NCBI GenBank assembly: GCA_937930135.1
Contig: CALGVO010000154.1
Location: 1 to 24,374, forward strand
DNA: 24,374 nt
Direction: 5' to 3'
From: an uncultured Synechococcus sp.
GTDB taxonomy: Bacteria; Cyanobacteriota; Cyanobacteriia; PCC-6307; Cyanobiaceae
Of this stretch, positions 6,636 through 14,301 are shown piece by piece (within the stretch, counting starts at the first letter, position 1; the number at the start of each line of letters is the position of its first letter). The notes beneath the pieces were generated by a model, which made no database searches, was not told where the DNA came from, and was given only the letters and a program-made list of their open reading frames with translations. Made by a program: the position numbers and the translations under genes.

Positions 6636-8441
6636 CTACCCAACGGTAGGGGCGGTGGCGGTTTCGTCGATGCCTGCCAGGGTGAGAAAGCGGTCGGTGT
6701 GCAGGGTCTCCTCTTCGATCAAGGCCTCCACCAGCCGATCCATCACATCCCGCCGACAGCGCAGGAGCGCAATCGCCTGATCCAGCGCCGTCTGCGCCAG
6801 CTGGCGCACCTGCAGATCGATCTCCCGGCCCGTGCGCTCGGCGTAGGCCGGACGGGTCTGGATCAGATCACGGCCGAGAAACACCTCATGACCCGAGCCC
6901 TCGAGGGCCACCGGCCCGAGGTTGGAGAAGCCGAAACGGGTCACCATTTCCCGCGCCAATTGACTCACCATCTGCAGATCGCCCGAGGCTCCCTGGGTCA
7001 CTTCGCTGAGGCCGAACACCACCGTTTCCGCGGCCCGACCACCCAGGGCCACCACCAGGCGGGCCTGCAGGGTGGCGCGGCTGATCAGGCCGGAATCGAG
7101 TCGCTCCTCATCGGGCCAGAAGCGAGTGAAGCCGCCCACGCCGCCACTGCGTGGCAACAGTGTCACCTTGTCGACCCTGTCGGCATGGGGGGTCAGCGCA
7201 GCCACCAGGGCGTGGCCGATTTCGTGATAGGCGATCAGGCGCTTCTTGGCGCTGTCCTGCAGCGGTGCGGCGGTGAGCCCCATCGTGATGCGCTCCAGGG
7301 CTGCCTCGATCTGGGCATCACCGATCGCGCTCACCTGTTGCCTTGCCGTGAGGATCGCCGCCTCATTAAGCAGATTGGCAAGGTCGGCGCCGGAGAAGCC
7401 GGGGGTGCGCCGGGCCCAGTCTTGAAGCGAGACCTCTGGAGCCAGGGGGCGGGTGCGGGCGTGCACCCCAAGGATCGCTTCGCGGCCCTTGCGATCGGGA
7501 AGATCCACGTGGATGCGCCGATCAAAACGGCCAGGGCGCATCAGGGCCGTGTCGAGCACATCAGCCCGGTTGGTGGCCGCCAGCAGGATCACACCGGAGT
7601 TGTCGGCGAAACCATCCATCTCGGTGAGCAGCTGGTTGAGCGTCTGCTCCCGCTCGTCGTTTCCACCGCCGATGCCAGCGCCGCGCTGACGCCCCACCGC
7701 ATCGATCTCGTCGATGAACACGATGCAGGGAGCTTTCTCTTTGGCCTTTTTGAAGAGATCGCGCACGCGGCTGGCGCCGACTCCCACAAACAGCTCCACG
7801 AATTCGGAGGCGGCCATCGAGAAGAACGGCACCCCCGCTTCACCGGCGATCGCTTTGGCGAGCAGGGTCTTGCCGGTGCCGGGGGGGCCCACCAGCAAGA
7901 CGCCGCGGGGGATCTTGGCGCCGATCTGAATGAAGCGTTCCGGTGTCTTCAGGAAGGTCACCACCTCCTGCAGTTCTTCCTTGGCTTCATTGATGCCCGC
8001 CACATCTTCAAAGCGGATCGTCACCTCCTCCTGGGATTTCACCCGCGCCTGGCTGCGACCGAAGCCCATGGCGCGATTGGCCACCTGGGCGGAGCGCCGC
8101 AACAGCAGGGAGAGCCCCACAACGATCAGGGCGATCAGGGCGAGATTGCCGGCCAGGCCTGCGAGGGCTTGCTCCTGGCGCACATCTTTCACCGTGAGCG
8201 GGATGCCGGCCGCTTCGGCGGTGCGCAGCACCTGCTGGTCGTTGACAAAGATCGGCACGGTGGTGGAGCGCCCATCCGGGTAGTGCACGATCACTTCGCG
8301 CCTGGCGGGAACGAGCTGCAGATCTTTCACCTTGCCGGCCTTGATCTGGCTGAGAAGCTCGCTGTAGGTCGGTGGTGGCTCGGGATTGAAACGTGCCAAG
8401 GGATCTGCACGCTGTGCGGGGTCCGGTTGACCTGAACTCAC
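6636..8441 (-). CDS. ftsH: FtsH-type AAA+ membrane zinc protease
   Basis: ATP-dependent membrane protease. With a GTG start at 8441 the protein has 601 residues: a short N-terminal domain (about 20-90), one clear membrane helix (about 93-115, AGLAGNLALIALIVVGLSLL), an AAA module with Walker A GPPGTGKT (185-192), Walker B IVFIDEIDAVG (Glu at 245), the SRH region TNRADVLDTALMRPGRFDR (290-308), and the zinc site HEIGH (406-410; most FtsH have HEAGH). The frame is open to 8732, but that part is antisense to rpmF and its residues look non-native, so a start near 8441 is preferred. Which of the four cyanobacterial FtsH paralogues this is remains unsure. It heads a likely operon with UPF0182 and is divergent from rpmF. 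Confidence 0.93.
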   Translation of the reverse strand: MSSGQPDPAQRADPLARFNPEPPPTYSELLSQIKAGKVKDLQLVPARREVIVHYPDGRSTTVPIFVNDQQVLRTAEAAGIPLTVKDVRQEQALAGLAGNLALIALIVVGLSLLLRRSAQVANRAMGFGRSQARVKSQEEVTIRFEDVAGINEAKEELQEVVTFLKTPERFIQIGAKIPRGVLLVGPPGTGKTLLAKAIAGEAGVPFFSMAASEFVELFVGVGASRVRDLFKKAKEKAPCIVFIDEIDAVGRQRGAGIGGGNDEREQTLNQLLTEMDGFADNSGVILLAATNRADVLDTALMRPGRFDRRIHVDLPDRKGREAILGVHARTRPLAPEVSLQDWARRTPGFSGADLANLLNEAAILTARQQVSAIGDAQIEAALERITMGLTAAPLQDSAKKRLIAYHEIGHALVAALTPHADRVDKVTLLPRSGGVGGFTRFWPDEERLDSGLISRATLQARLVVALGGRAAETVVFGLSEVTQGASGDLQMVSQLAREMVTRFGFSNLGPVALEGSGHEVFLGRDLIQTRPAYAERTGREIDLQVRQLAQTALDQAIALLRCRRDVMDRLVEALIEEETLHTDRFLTLAGIDETATAPTVG

Positions 8442-8478
8442 GGCAACACTGCGTTGGCGGCAGCCTAGCGATTTGACG

Positions 8479-8506
8479 GAGAGACTCTCGACAGGAGAGG
8501 ATCCTC
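8479..8506. repeat. Two short palindromes between ftsH and rpmF
   Basis: GAGAG-A-CTCTC (8479-8489) and GAGGATCCTC (8497-8506) are perfect palindromes in the 86-bp gap between the divergent ftsH (start 8441) and rpmF (start 8528). TTGACG at 8473-8478 could be a -35 for rpmF, but no good -10 follows. They may be operators or leader structures. Confidence 0.3.
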
Positions 8507-8527
8507 GTTTGGCAGAAATCGCCGGCG

Positions 8528-8704
8528 ATGGCCGTACCCAAGAAGAAAACCTCCAAGAGCAAGCGCAACCAGCGCCACGCCGTTTGGAAAGCAAAAGCGG
8601 CCACCGCAGCCCAAAGGGCCCTCTCGATCGGCAAATCGGTGCTGAGCGGTCGTGCCCAAGGGTTCGTGTATCCCGTCGATGAATCAGCTGACGCTGACGC
8701 CTGA
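8528..8704 (+). CDS. rpmF: 50S ribosomal protein L32
   Basis: A 58-residue basic protein. The start MAVPKKKTSKSKRNQRHAVW is the classical L32 N-terminus, and the rest (KAKAATAAQRALSIGKSVLS, then GFVYPVDE) follows the cyanobacterial and plastid form. It lacks the zinc-binding Cys pairs of many bacterial L32 proteins, as is usual in this group. It is a structural protein of the large ribosomal subunit near the peptidyl transferase region. No clear Shine-Dalgarno. It is convergent with glycerate kinase (8-nt gap), and a long hairpin starts 18 nt past its stop. Confidence 0.97.
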   Translation: MAVPKKKTSKSKRNQRHAVWKAKAATAAQRALSIGKSVLSGRAQGFVYPVDESADADA

Positions 8705-8712
8705 TCGGTTGC

Positions 8713-9669
8713 TCACCGGAGCTGCACCTCACGAACCCGGCGGGTTTCCGTGAGGTGCACCACTACAGCCACATTCCTTGGGTTCTGCAAGACCGTTTCA
8801 GGGATGGCCGTTTCAATCATCCGCACAAAACCCTCCAGTTCCTCTGCAGGGAGACGGATGCCGGTGCGTTGTTCCATCGCCTGTTCCTGCTCTTCCTTCC
8901 AGCGGCGCGACGCGCTGGGGGAGGGAGCCTTCAAGTGCCAGAGCTCGTCGAGGCAATCCCAGATCGGCTGGTAGCGCTCCAGCTGGCTCAGGGCCTGCGC
9001 TTGCCCCTGCCGTTCGGCTTCGCTCAACGGCAACGCGCTGATCGCCTCGAAATGTTCCGTCGTGGCGTGCCCCGGGCAGGCGCCGAGAAACCAGCCTTCC
9101 AGCAGCACCACCGCTGCGGTTTGCTGATGCCAACCGCTGCGGTCGCCCCTGCCTCCGCGCAGCGATTTCTCAAACTGCGGCATGATCAGTTCACCGCTGC
9201 GCCGCCAGCGGTCCAGGCTGGCGTCCAGCAGTTCCAGGTCATGGCTGCCTGGCAGGGCGCGGGGCACGCCCCAGGGGTTCCCGGCCATCGCCTGCTCCAG
9301 CTGCTCCCCTGGCCAGTAGAAATCGTCGATGGAGACCACGGCCACCGGTAGGTCCAGGTCGGCTGAGGCGCTGGACAGCCACCGCGCCAGGGTGCTCTTG
9401 CCGCAACCGGGAAGGCCGCTCAGCCCGACCAGGCGGCGCTCCCCAGTACGGCAGTGCCGTTCCAGCGCCGTGAGCAGAGGCAGGGCGACGGCCCAGACCC
9501 ATGGCTCCGCCACTGGATGCCCCCAGGCCTGGTGCTGAAACGCTGCGCCACCCCGATGCTGCCAGCGCTCGAGCCAGCGGCCTGCATCCCCCACCTCCAG
9601 GGCCGCGAGCAGGTCCGCCAGTCCGGGAACGGCCTCGATGGCGAAGGTGGGCTGGCGTTCAGGAACCAA
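8713..9669 (-). CDS. glyK: D-glycerate 3-kinase (plant/cyanobacterial type)
   Basis: Phosphorylates D-glycerate to 3-phosphoglycerate, the last step of photorespiration, returning carbon to the Calvin cycle. With a TTG start at 9669 it has 318 residues. P-loop GLPGCGKST is at 85-93; the phosphoribulokinase/uridine-kinase-like motif VVSIDDFYWPGEQL begins near 112, followed by NPWGVPRALPGSHDLELL, which is characteristic of the class III (GLYK) enzymes. Uridine kinase is the main alternative from fold alone. The start is uncertain: no in-frame ATG exists except at 9696, deep in ycf20; TTG 9669 overlaps ycf20 by 11 nt. It is the last gene of the HAD-ycf20-glyK cluster. The last codons form one arm of a long hairpin (8723-8759). 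Confidence 0.85.
   Translation of the reverse strand: MVPERQPTFAIEAVPGLADLLAALEVGDAGRWLERWQHRGGAAFQHQAWGHPVAEPWVWAVALPLLTALERHCRTGERRLVGLSGLPGCGKSTLARWLSSASADLDLPVAVVSIDDFYWPGEQLEQAMAGNPWGVPRALPGSHDLELLDASLDRWRRSGELIMPQFEKSLRGGRGDRSGWHQQTAAVVLLEGWFLGACPGHATTEHFEAISALPLSEAERQGQAQALSQLERYQPIWDCLDELWHLKAPSPSASRRWKEEQEQAMEQRTGIRLPAEELEGFVRMIETAIPETVLQNPRNVAVVVHLTETRRVREVQLR
8723..8759. repeat. Long hairpin at the rpmF/glycerate kinase junction
   Basis: TGCACCTCACG (8723-8733) and CGTGAGGTGCA (8749-8759) form a perfect 11-bp stem. Inside it AACCC (8734-8738) pairs with GGGTT (8742-8746), leaving two bulged bases and a 3-nt loop. It lies 18 nt after the rpmF stop and inside the final codons of glycerate kinase. 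There is no T-run on either side, so it is not a standard intrinsic terminator, but it could stabilise both 3' ends or act with another factor. Confidence 0.7.
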
Positions 9670-9994
9670 GTTTGTAGGCCTCCAGCACCACGGCATACAC
9701 CACGCCGATGCGCAGATTGTCGAGGCCGAGCCAGGCCAGGGGCCAAGGTTCCGCCTGAACACGGGTGCGCAGTCGCACCATCACTTCGATTATCGCCACC
9801 AAGCCGAACACCACCAGCGGTCGTTGACCGATTGTCTGCAGGTAGTAGCTGGTGAGGTTGTTCCCCAGAAAAAAGCCGATCAGCAAGGTGAGCACGCCCA
9901 CGCTGCGACGTCGCCACGGACCCACAAAGCTCAGCAGCACGTGGTTGCCCAGGCGTTCCTGAAGTCGTTCGTAGCGAGTGAGCTGCGGCACCAT
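9659..9994 (-). CDS. ycf20: Ycf20 / DUF565 family membrane protein
   Basis: A 111-residue protein with two or three hydrophobic stretches (SVGVLTLLIGFFLGNNLTSY near 30-50 and PLVVFGLVAIIEVMV near 58-72) and a C-terminal segment NLRIGVVYAVVLEAYKLGS. The G(F/L)xLGN pattern and the conserved end match Ycf20 (DUF565), present in cyanobacteria and plastids. A plant homologue affects non-photochemical quenching; the molecular function is unknown. The ATG at 9994 overlaps the HAD stop by one base (TGATG), giving likely translational coupling. The longer frame upstream lies inside the HAD gene and is not native in appearance. Confidence 0.85.
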   Translation of the reverse strand: MVPQLTRYERLQERLGNHVLLSFVGPWRRRSVGVLTLLIGFFLGNNLTSYYLQTIGQRPLVVFGLVAIIEVMVRLRTRVQAEPWPLAWLGLDNLRIGVVYAVVLEAYKLGS

Positions 9995-10770
9995 CAGTTG
10001 CCGTCGGCCAGAAGGGACTGCAGATACTCCAGCGTCACCACCCCGCCTGGGCAAGGGGGCCCCGACCATTGCCGCGCTGGTGCCTCCGCCTCGCCGAGAT
10101 GCTCGAATGCGGCTGGATGGGATGCACCGGCTGGTGGATCGTTGCGGAGCCTGGTGTGCAATCGCTCCTCCCAGGGTGAGGGGGTGAGCAGGCAGCGCAA
10201 GCCCGCCGCGCTGGCGGAGAGCAGCCCCGCCTCGGAATCCTCGATCGCCACCACGCCGTCCCAGGCCACACCGCTGCGTTCCAGGGCAAGTTGATAGGGG
10301 GCCGGATCGGGCTTGGCGGCGGCGACATCGTCGGCGCTGATCAGGCCCGCGAAGGGATGACCCTCTGCTGCAAAGACCCCTGTCAGCAGGGCATGCACTG
10401 AGGCGGCGCCGCTACTGGTGACGATCCATTGCTTCACCCCCGCCTGTTGCAGCGCTGCGATCAGGCGCGCCACCCCCGGCCGTAGAGCGATCGCGCCGCT
10501 GCGGGAGTGCGTCAGATAGTGCTTCTGCTTCAAGGCGCGCAACTGGTCGAGCCGTGTGTCGCCCAGCGCTTCCCCCCGCATGGCGGCGTATGCCGCCATG
10601 CGTTGCCGCCCCCCGGCGACCGCGAGCAGCTCGGCATAAAGGCTTCGGTCCCAATGCCAGTCGAGCCCGGCCTCGCGGAACGCGGCATTGAAGGCAGGGC
10701 GATGCCCCTCCAGTTCAGTGTCTGCCAGCGTTCCATCCACATCCCAGAACACGGCCTGCAGTTCTGCCAC
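9994..10770 (-). CDS. HAD superfamily hydrolase (CbbY/beta-phosphoglucomutase-like)
   Basis: 258 residues from a GTG start at 10770. Motif I is FWDVDGTLADTELEGH (Asp9 and Asp11 as nucleophile and acid/base), followed by an inserted helical cap; motif II is IVTSSGA; motif III is the Lys in AAAKPDPAPYQLAL; motif IV is VAIEDSEAGLLSA. The D-x-D-G-T-L-x-D-x-E pattern is that of the CbbY/Gph subgroup: phosphatases or phosphomutases for small sugar phosphates or phosphoglycolate. The exact substrate cannot be read. Given a downstream glycerate kinase, a photorespiratory or sugar-phosphate role is tempting but unproven. GTG 10770 is chosen because the family starts just before motif I and a GGGGGA stretch lies 5 nt upstream; the frame continues to 10872, through the recJ start. 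Confidence 0.88.
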   Translation of the reverse strand: MAELQAVFWDVDGTLADTELEGHRPAFNAAFREAGLDWHWDRSLYAELLAVAGGRQRMAAYAAMRGEALGDTRLDQLRALKQKHYLTHSRSGAIALRPGVARLIAALQQAGVKQWIVTSSGAASVHALLTGVFAAEGHPFAGLISADDVAAAKPDPAPYQLALERSGVAWDGVVAIEDSEAGLLSASAAGLRCLLTPSPWEERLHTRLRNDPPAGASHPAAFEHLGEAEAPARQWSGPPCPGGVVTLEYLQSLLADGN

Positions 10771-10796
10771 TTGGATCCCCCGATCGCAAGGCCAGC

Positions 10797-12743
10797 TTGA
10801 AGCAGGATTCACAATGCAGGCACGTTCAGGCGTGGGCCTTGGCTGCAGCAACCCAGGGATCACGGCATCCACAGGTATGGCAGCTGCCCCCTCCCTGTGG
10901 TGAGGATCCCCTCGCGGGTGTGCCCCTGCCCCTGCCGTTACGGGCGGTGCTGGCCAGGCGCGGCCTGAACCGGGCCCAGGTGGAGGATTTGCTCCGGATG
11001 CCGCCTCTCCCTGGGGCCACCGAGCACTTCCCCCAGCTCGCCGTTGCTGTCCGTCGCCTGCGCCGGGCCTGCGATGGCGCTGAAGCGGTGGCGATCTGCG
11101 GCGATTACGACGCCGATGGAATGACCAGCACCGCCCTGTTGATCCGGGCCCTCCGCGCGCTCGGTGCCAATCCGGTGGCGGCGATCCCCAGTCGTATGGA
11201 CGATGGCTATGGCTTGAACCCGGGCATGGTCGAGCGCCTGCACGGTGAGGGGATCCGCCTGTTGGTCACGGTCGACAACGGGGTGTCCGCCACTGAAGCG
11301 CTGATGGCTGCAGCCCAGCGCGGTATGGAGGTGATCCTCACGGACCACCACACCCTGCCCTCCCCGCCACCGGAGGCTCTGGCTTTGATCCATCCGGCCA
11401 CCACCCCCGAGGCGTCGCCCTATCGCGGTCTGGCCGGGGTGGGGCTCGCCTATGTGCTCGGCCATGCGCTCGCGCAGGCGATGGGGCAGCTGGAGGCGAT
11501 CGAGACGGCGCGCGATCTGTTCTGTGTTGGCACCATCGCCGATATGGCACCGCTCACGGGAGCCAATCGCAGCTGGTTGCGCCAGGGTTTGGCCACGCTC
11601 CATCGCAGTCGTTGCGAGGGGCTGCGCGCTTTGCAGCAACTCGCCGGCCTGGAGGAGACGCCCCTGCGCGCCGATGCCATCGGCTTTCAGATCGCGCCCC
11701 GGATCAACGCGGTGGGCCGGCTGGGCGATCCCCGCCTGGTGGTGGAGTTGCTCACGGCCGACGACCCCGGGGAGGCGATCGAGCTGGCCCGTCAATGCGA
11801 TGCCCTCAACCGGCAGCGGCGGGAGTTGTGCGATGCGATCGAGGCGGAGGCGCTGGCGCTGTTGGATGCCGATGGCGACAGCCTTCCGCCGTTTCTGCTC
11901 CTCGCCCAGGGGCATTGGCACCATGGCGTGATCGGCATCGTCGCTTCACGCCTGATGGAGCGCTTCCAACGCCCAGTGGCCCTGCTCGCGGGGGAGGGCG
12001 AGGGGCGCCTGCGCGCCTCCGTGCGGGCACCGGAGGGGTTTGCTGTTGATCAGGCGCTCACCAGCTGCGCCGAGCACCTCGAGCGTTACGGCGGCCATCC
12101 CGCTGCTGGGGGATTCACGGTGCGCGCTGAGGCGGTGCACGCGCTGCATGCCCAGCTCAACGGCCTTGCCCTGGCCTGGCAGCAGAGCCAGCCCCTGGGC
12201 CAACCGGTTCGCCCGGAAGCCCTGCTGGCGCTGGACCAGATCGACCGACGCTTCTGGCAGCACCTCCTCGCCCTGGAGCCTTTCGGTGTGGGCCATCGCT
12301 CCCCTGTGTTCTGGGCGCGCGACTGCCAGGTGCTCGAGGAGCGCCGATTGCGCGGCGGCCACCTGCGCCTGAGCCTGCGGCAGGGCGAGGCCCGCTGCGA
12401 TGGAATCGCCTGGCGTTGGGATCCGCCCGGACCCGTTCCCGAGCGCCTGGATCTCGCCTTTCGCGTCGGTCTCAACCGTTGGAACGGTGAGGAACGGCTG
12501 CAGTTGGAGATCCTGGCCCTGCGCCAGCATTACACCGAGATTCGTCTGCAACGCGCCAAGCAGACCTATGTCTGCCGGCGCTGTGGTGAGCAGCAACTGG
12601 AGCTGCGCAACCCTTCGGGTGATCGGATCCGGGCCCATCGGCTGCCGGATGGCGCCATCCGGAGCGATGACTGTCGCGCCGGGCACGTCTATGTGGCCCG
12701 ACTGCTACAAGAAGCGGCCATCGGACTCGGCCTTCAACCATGA
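10797..12743 (+). CDS. recJ: Single-stranded-DNA-specific 5'-3' exonuclease RecJ
   Basis: DHH-family exonuclease for recombination and mismatch or base-excision repair. In a 648-residue reading: motif I GDYDADGMTS (102-111), MDDGYGLNPG (134-143), motif II VTVDNG (157-162), motif III TDHH (182-185), GTIADM (245-250), then INAVGRLGDPR, the DHHA1 signature HHGVIGIVASRL and RYGGHPAAGGF, and an OB-like domain. The C-terminus has Cys593, Cys596, Cys626 and His630, possibly a zinc site. The start is uncertain: TTG 10797 (AAGG 5 nt upstream) leaves 26 bp to the divergent HAD gene; TTG 10842 is also possible and would leave more promoter room. The first ~25 residues are not conserved-looking. The stop overlaps the ClC gene by 4 nt. 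Confidence 0.93.
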   Translation: MKQDSQCRHVQAWALAAATQGSRHPQVWQLPPPCGEDPLAGVPLPLPLRAVLARRGLNRAQVEDLLRMPPLPGATEHFPQLAVAVRRLRRACDGAEAVAICGDYDADGMTSTALLIRALRALGANPVAAIPSRMDDGYGLNPGMVERLHGEGIRLLVTVDNGVSATEALMAAAQRGMEVILTDHHTLPSPPPEALALIHPATTPEASPYRGLAGVGLAYVLGHALAQAMGQLEAIETARDLFCVGTIADMAPLTGANRSWLRQGLATLHRSRCEGLRALQQLAGLEETPLRADAIGFQIAPRINAVGRLGDPRLVVELLTADDPGEAIELARQCDALNRQRRELCDAIEAEALALLDADGDSLPPFLLLAQGHWHHGVIGIVASRLMERFQRPVALLAGEGEGRLRASVRAPEGFAVDQALTSCAEHLERYGGHPAAGGFTVRAEAVHALHAQLNGLALAWQQSQPLGQPVRPEALLALDQIDRRFWQHLLALEPFGVGHRSPVFWARDCQVLEERRLRGGHLRLSLRQGEARCDGIAWRWDPPGPVPERLDLAFRVGLNRWNGEERLQLEILALRQHYTEIRLQRAKQTYVCRRCGEQQLELRNPSGDRIRAHRLPDGAIRSDDCRAGHVYVARLLQEAAIGLGLQP

Positions 12744-14107
12744 GCCTGGATACACGACGAAGCAAGGGACTCTTCCCGGGCCTGATCGAGAGCCCTGCTT
12801 CGGCGCTTCCTTCGCTCATCCGCCACCTGATCGGCCTGATCGTGGTGGGCCTTTTGATCGGCCTCGCCTGCTGGCCCCTCAATCTCACCGACACGGTGCA
12901 AGACCAGCTCTATCGCCTGCTTCCCACCCGCAGCGATCGTCCCTGGAGCCTGGTGGGCGTCTTGATCGCCCTGATGCCGATCGTGGTGATGCCCGTTTTG
13001 CTGCTGCTGCAACGGGGCCCCTGGAGGGATGGGGCCGGTTCCGGAATTCCCTCCACCATGAATGGCCTGGAGGACCCCAGCAAACTGCCCAAGGCGATGG
13101 CGGCAGCGGGAACCGTGCAGAGGGGTGTGCTCTGGGGCATCGCCACCATGGCCATGTTTCCCCTCGGTCGGGAGGGTCCGGTGGTGCAGTTCGGTGCCGC
13201 CGTGGCCCGCGCTGCCCACAAACGCCTGGCAGGTTGGTTGCCGAGCCTCACCGAGCGTCAGATGGTGGCGATCGGCGGCGGTGCCGGCCTGGCCGGTGGT
13301 TTCAACACACCCTTGCTCGGCGCTGTGTTCGCCCTGGAGGAACTCACCGCCGACTATTCGATCATCACGCTCTGGCCCGCCCTGGTGATCAGCGTCGCCG
13401 CCGCTGGTTTCAGCCACTGGGGCGGTGAGCCGATCTTCGGTCTCGGTGTGATCAACGTGATGGTTCCAGAGGAGGAACAGCTGTGGATCGCCCTGCCGGT
13501 GGGTCTGGTGGGGGGCCTGGTGGGCGGCTTCTTCAACAAGGGGCTGGTCTGGGCCACTGCCAGGTTGACGAATGTGGTGAAGCGACGGCCGATCCGCGTC
13601 GGTGTGCTGATCGGGGGGGGGCTGACGCTTCTGGCACTGCTCAGCTGGGGCACCAGCAGTTCCGATGGCGAAGCGTTGATTCGCCAGTTGATGGATGAAG
13701 GACTCCCCAACATCGATCCCGCCGGCGGACAGATCGCGGCGGGCCTCACCAGCCTCTGGATCACCGTGGTGCGCGTGATCGCGCCGATGATCGCCCTGGC
13801 ACCAGGGGTGCCCGGCGGTCTGATCGACCCATCACTCACGTTCGGGGCTGTCGTGGGTTACACCATCTGCGCCATTCTTGGCGTCAGTCAGCATCTCGGC
13901 ATTGCCCTGGGCATGGCGGCTGGTCTGGCGGGAGCGACCCAGCTGCCGTTGGTTTCGATTGTGTTTGCCTGGCGACTCACCGGTGACCAGCAATTGTTTG
14001 CCGGTGTGGTGCTCGCCGCTGTGATCGCTGCCTATGCGGGCCGGCTCGTGGCGCGCCAGCCCGTCTATCACGCCCTTGGCGCGCTTCAGAGGGCGCCGCG
14101 ACGGTAG
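12740..14107 (+). CDS. ClC-family chloride channel / H+-Cl- antiporter
   Basis: A 455-residue integral membrane protein. Selectivity-filter motifs are clear: GSGIPST (100-106), GREGPVVQ (143-150) with the gating Glu145, and GVPGGLIDPSLTFGA as the third filter segment. The stretch GFNTPLLGAVFALEELTADYS keeps the Glu pair (200-201) that includes the inner proton-transfer Glu of antiporters such as E. coli ClcA, so H+/Cl- exchange is more likely than a passive channel. There is no C-terminal CBS domain. ATG 12740 overlaps the recJ stop (ATGA). A link to recJ is probably only transcriptional. The last 22 bp overlap psb30 on the other strand. Confidence 0.93.
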   Translation: MSLDTRRSKGLFPGLIESPASALPSLIRHLIGLIVVGLLIGLACWPLNLTDTVQDQLYRLLPTRSDRPWSLVGVLIALMPIVVMPVLLLLQRGPWRDGAGSGIPSTMNGLEDPSKLPKAMAAAGTVQRGVLWGIATMAMFPLGREGPVVQFGAAVARAAHKRLAGWLPSLTERQMVAIGGGAGLAGGFNTPLLGAVFALEELTADYSIITLWPALVISVAAAGFSHWGGEPIFGLGVINVMVPEEEQLWIALPVGLVGGLVGGFFNKGLVWATARLTNVVKRRPIRVGVLIGGGLTLLALLSWGTSSSDGEALIRQLMDEGLPNIDPAGGQIAAGLTSLWITVVRVIAPMIALAPGVPGGLIDPSLTFGAVVGYTICAILGVSQHLGIALGMAAGLAGATQLPLVSIVFAWRLTGDQQLFAGVVLAAVIAAYAGRLVARQPVYHALGALQRAPRR

Positions 14108-14193
14108 AAGAGGATGAAGATCACGGCGGGGCCGGCCAGAGTGATCAGGGCCAGGGCAGCGAAGTTAGCGATCAGGTGGAAATCGATTCCCAT
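14086..14193 (-). CDS. psb30: Photosystem II protein Psb30 (Ycf12)
   Basis: A 35-residue protein with one membrane helix. The N-terminus MGIDFHLIANFAALALI, followed by TLAGPAVIFILFYRRGAL, is essentially the picocyanobacterial Psb30 sequence. Psb30 is a small peripheral subunit of photosystem II near cytochrome b559 and PsbJ/PsbK that helps stabilise the complex. The start ATG 14193 is fixed by the conserved N-terminus. It is encoded antisense to the 3' end of the ClC gene, overlapping it by 22 bp. A TGCAA-TCG-TTGCA palindrome (14214-14226) lies 20 nt upstream of the start. Confidence 0.95.
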   Translation of the reverse strand: MGIDFHLIANFAALALITLAGPAVIFILFYRRGAL

Positions 14194-14213
14194 GGGATGG
14201 CGCGATGAGGCGT

Positions 14214-14226
14214 TGCAATCGTTGCA
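14214..14226. promoter_or_regulatory. Palindrome upstream of psb30
   Basis: TGCAA (14214-14218) and TTGCA (14222-14226) are perfect inverted repeats around TCG; GTTGCA also occurs twice in tandem. It lies 20-33 nt before the psb30 ATG and upstream of the YkgJ-like gene on the other strand, so it may be a regulator site or leader element for either gene. Confidence 0.3.
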
Positions 14227-14301
14227 TCAGGCTACGGGGCCTGCAGCCTCAGGCCAGCCCGCTCGCCCTGCCACTGTGATGGCTTGTCACAGCGACCGCT
14301 G

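Noticed and set aside
6336..8435. 699-codon plus-strand ORF opposite ftsH
   Set aside because: It is antisense to a clearly conserved FtsH, is rich in His/Gln/Gly as expected from reversed GC-rich codons, and shows no domain.
8442..8732. N-terminal extension of FtsH
   Set aside because: It is antisense to rpmF, which is certain, and its residues (many Arg, Ser, Cys) do not look like an FtsH N-terminus or a membrane helix.
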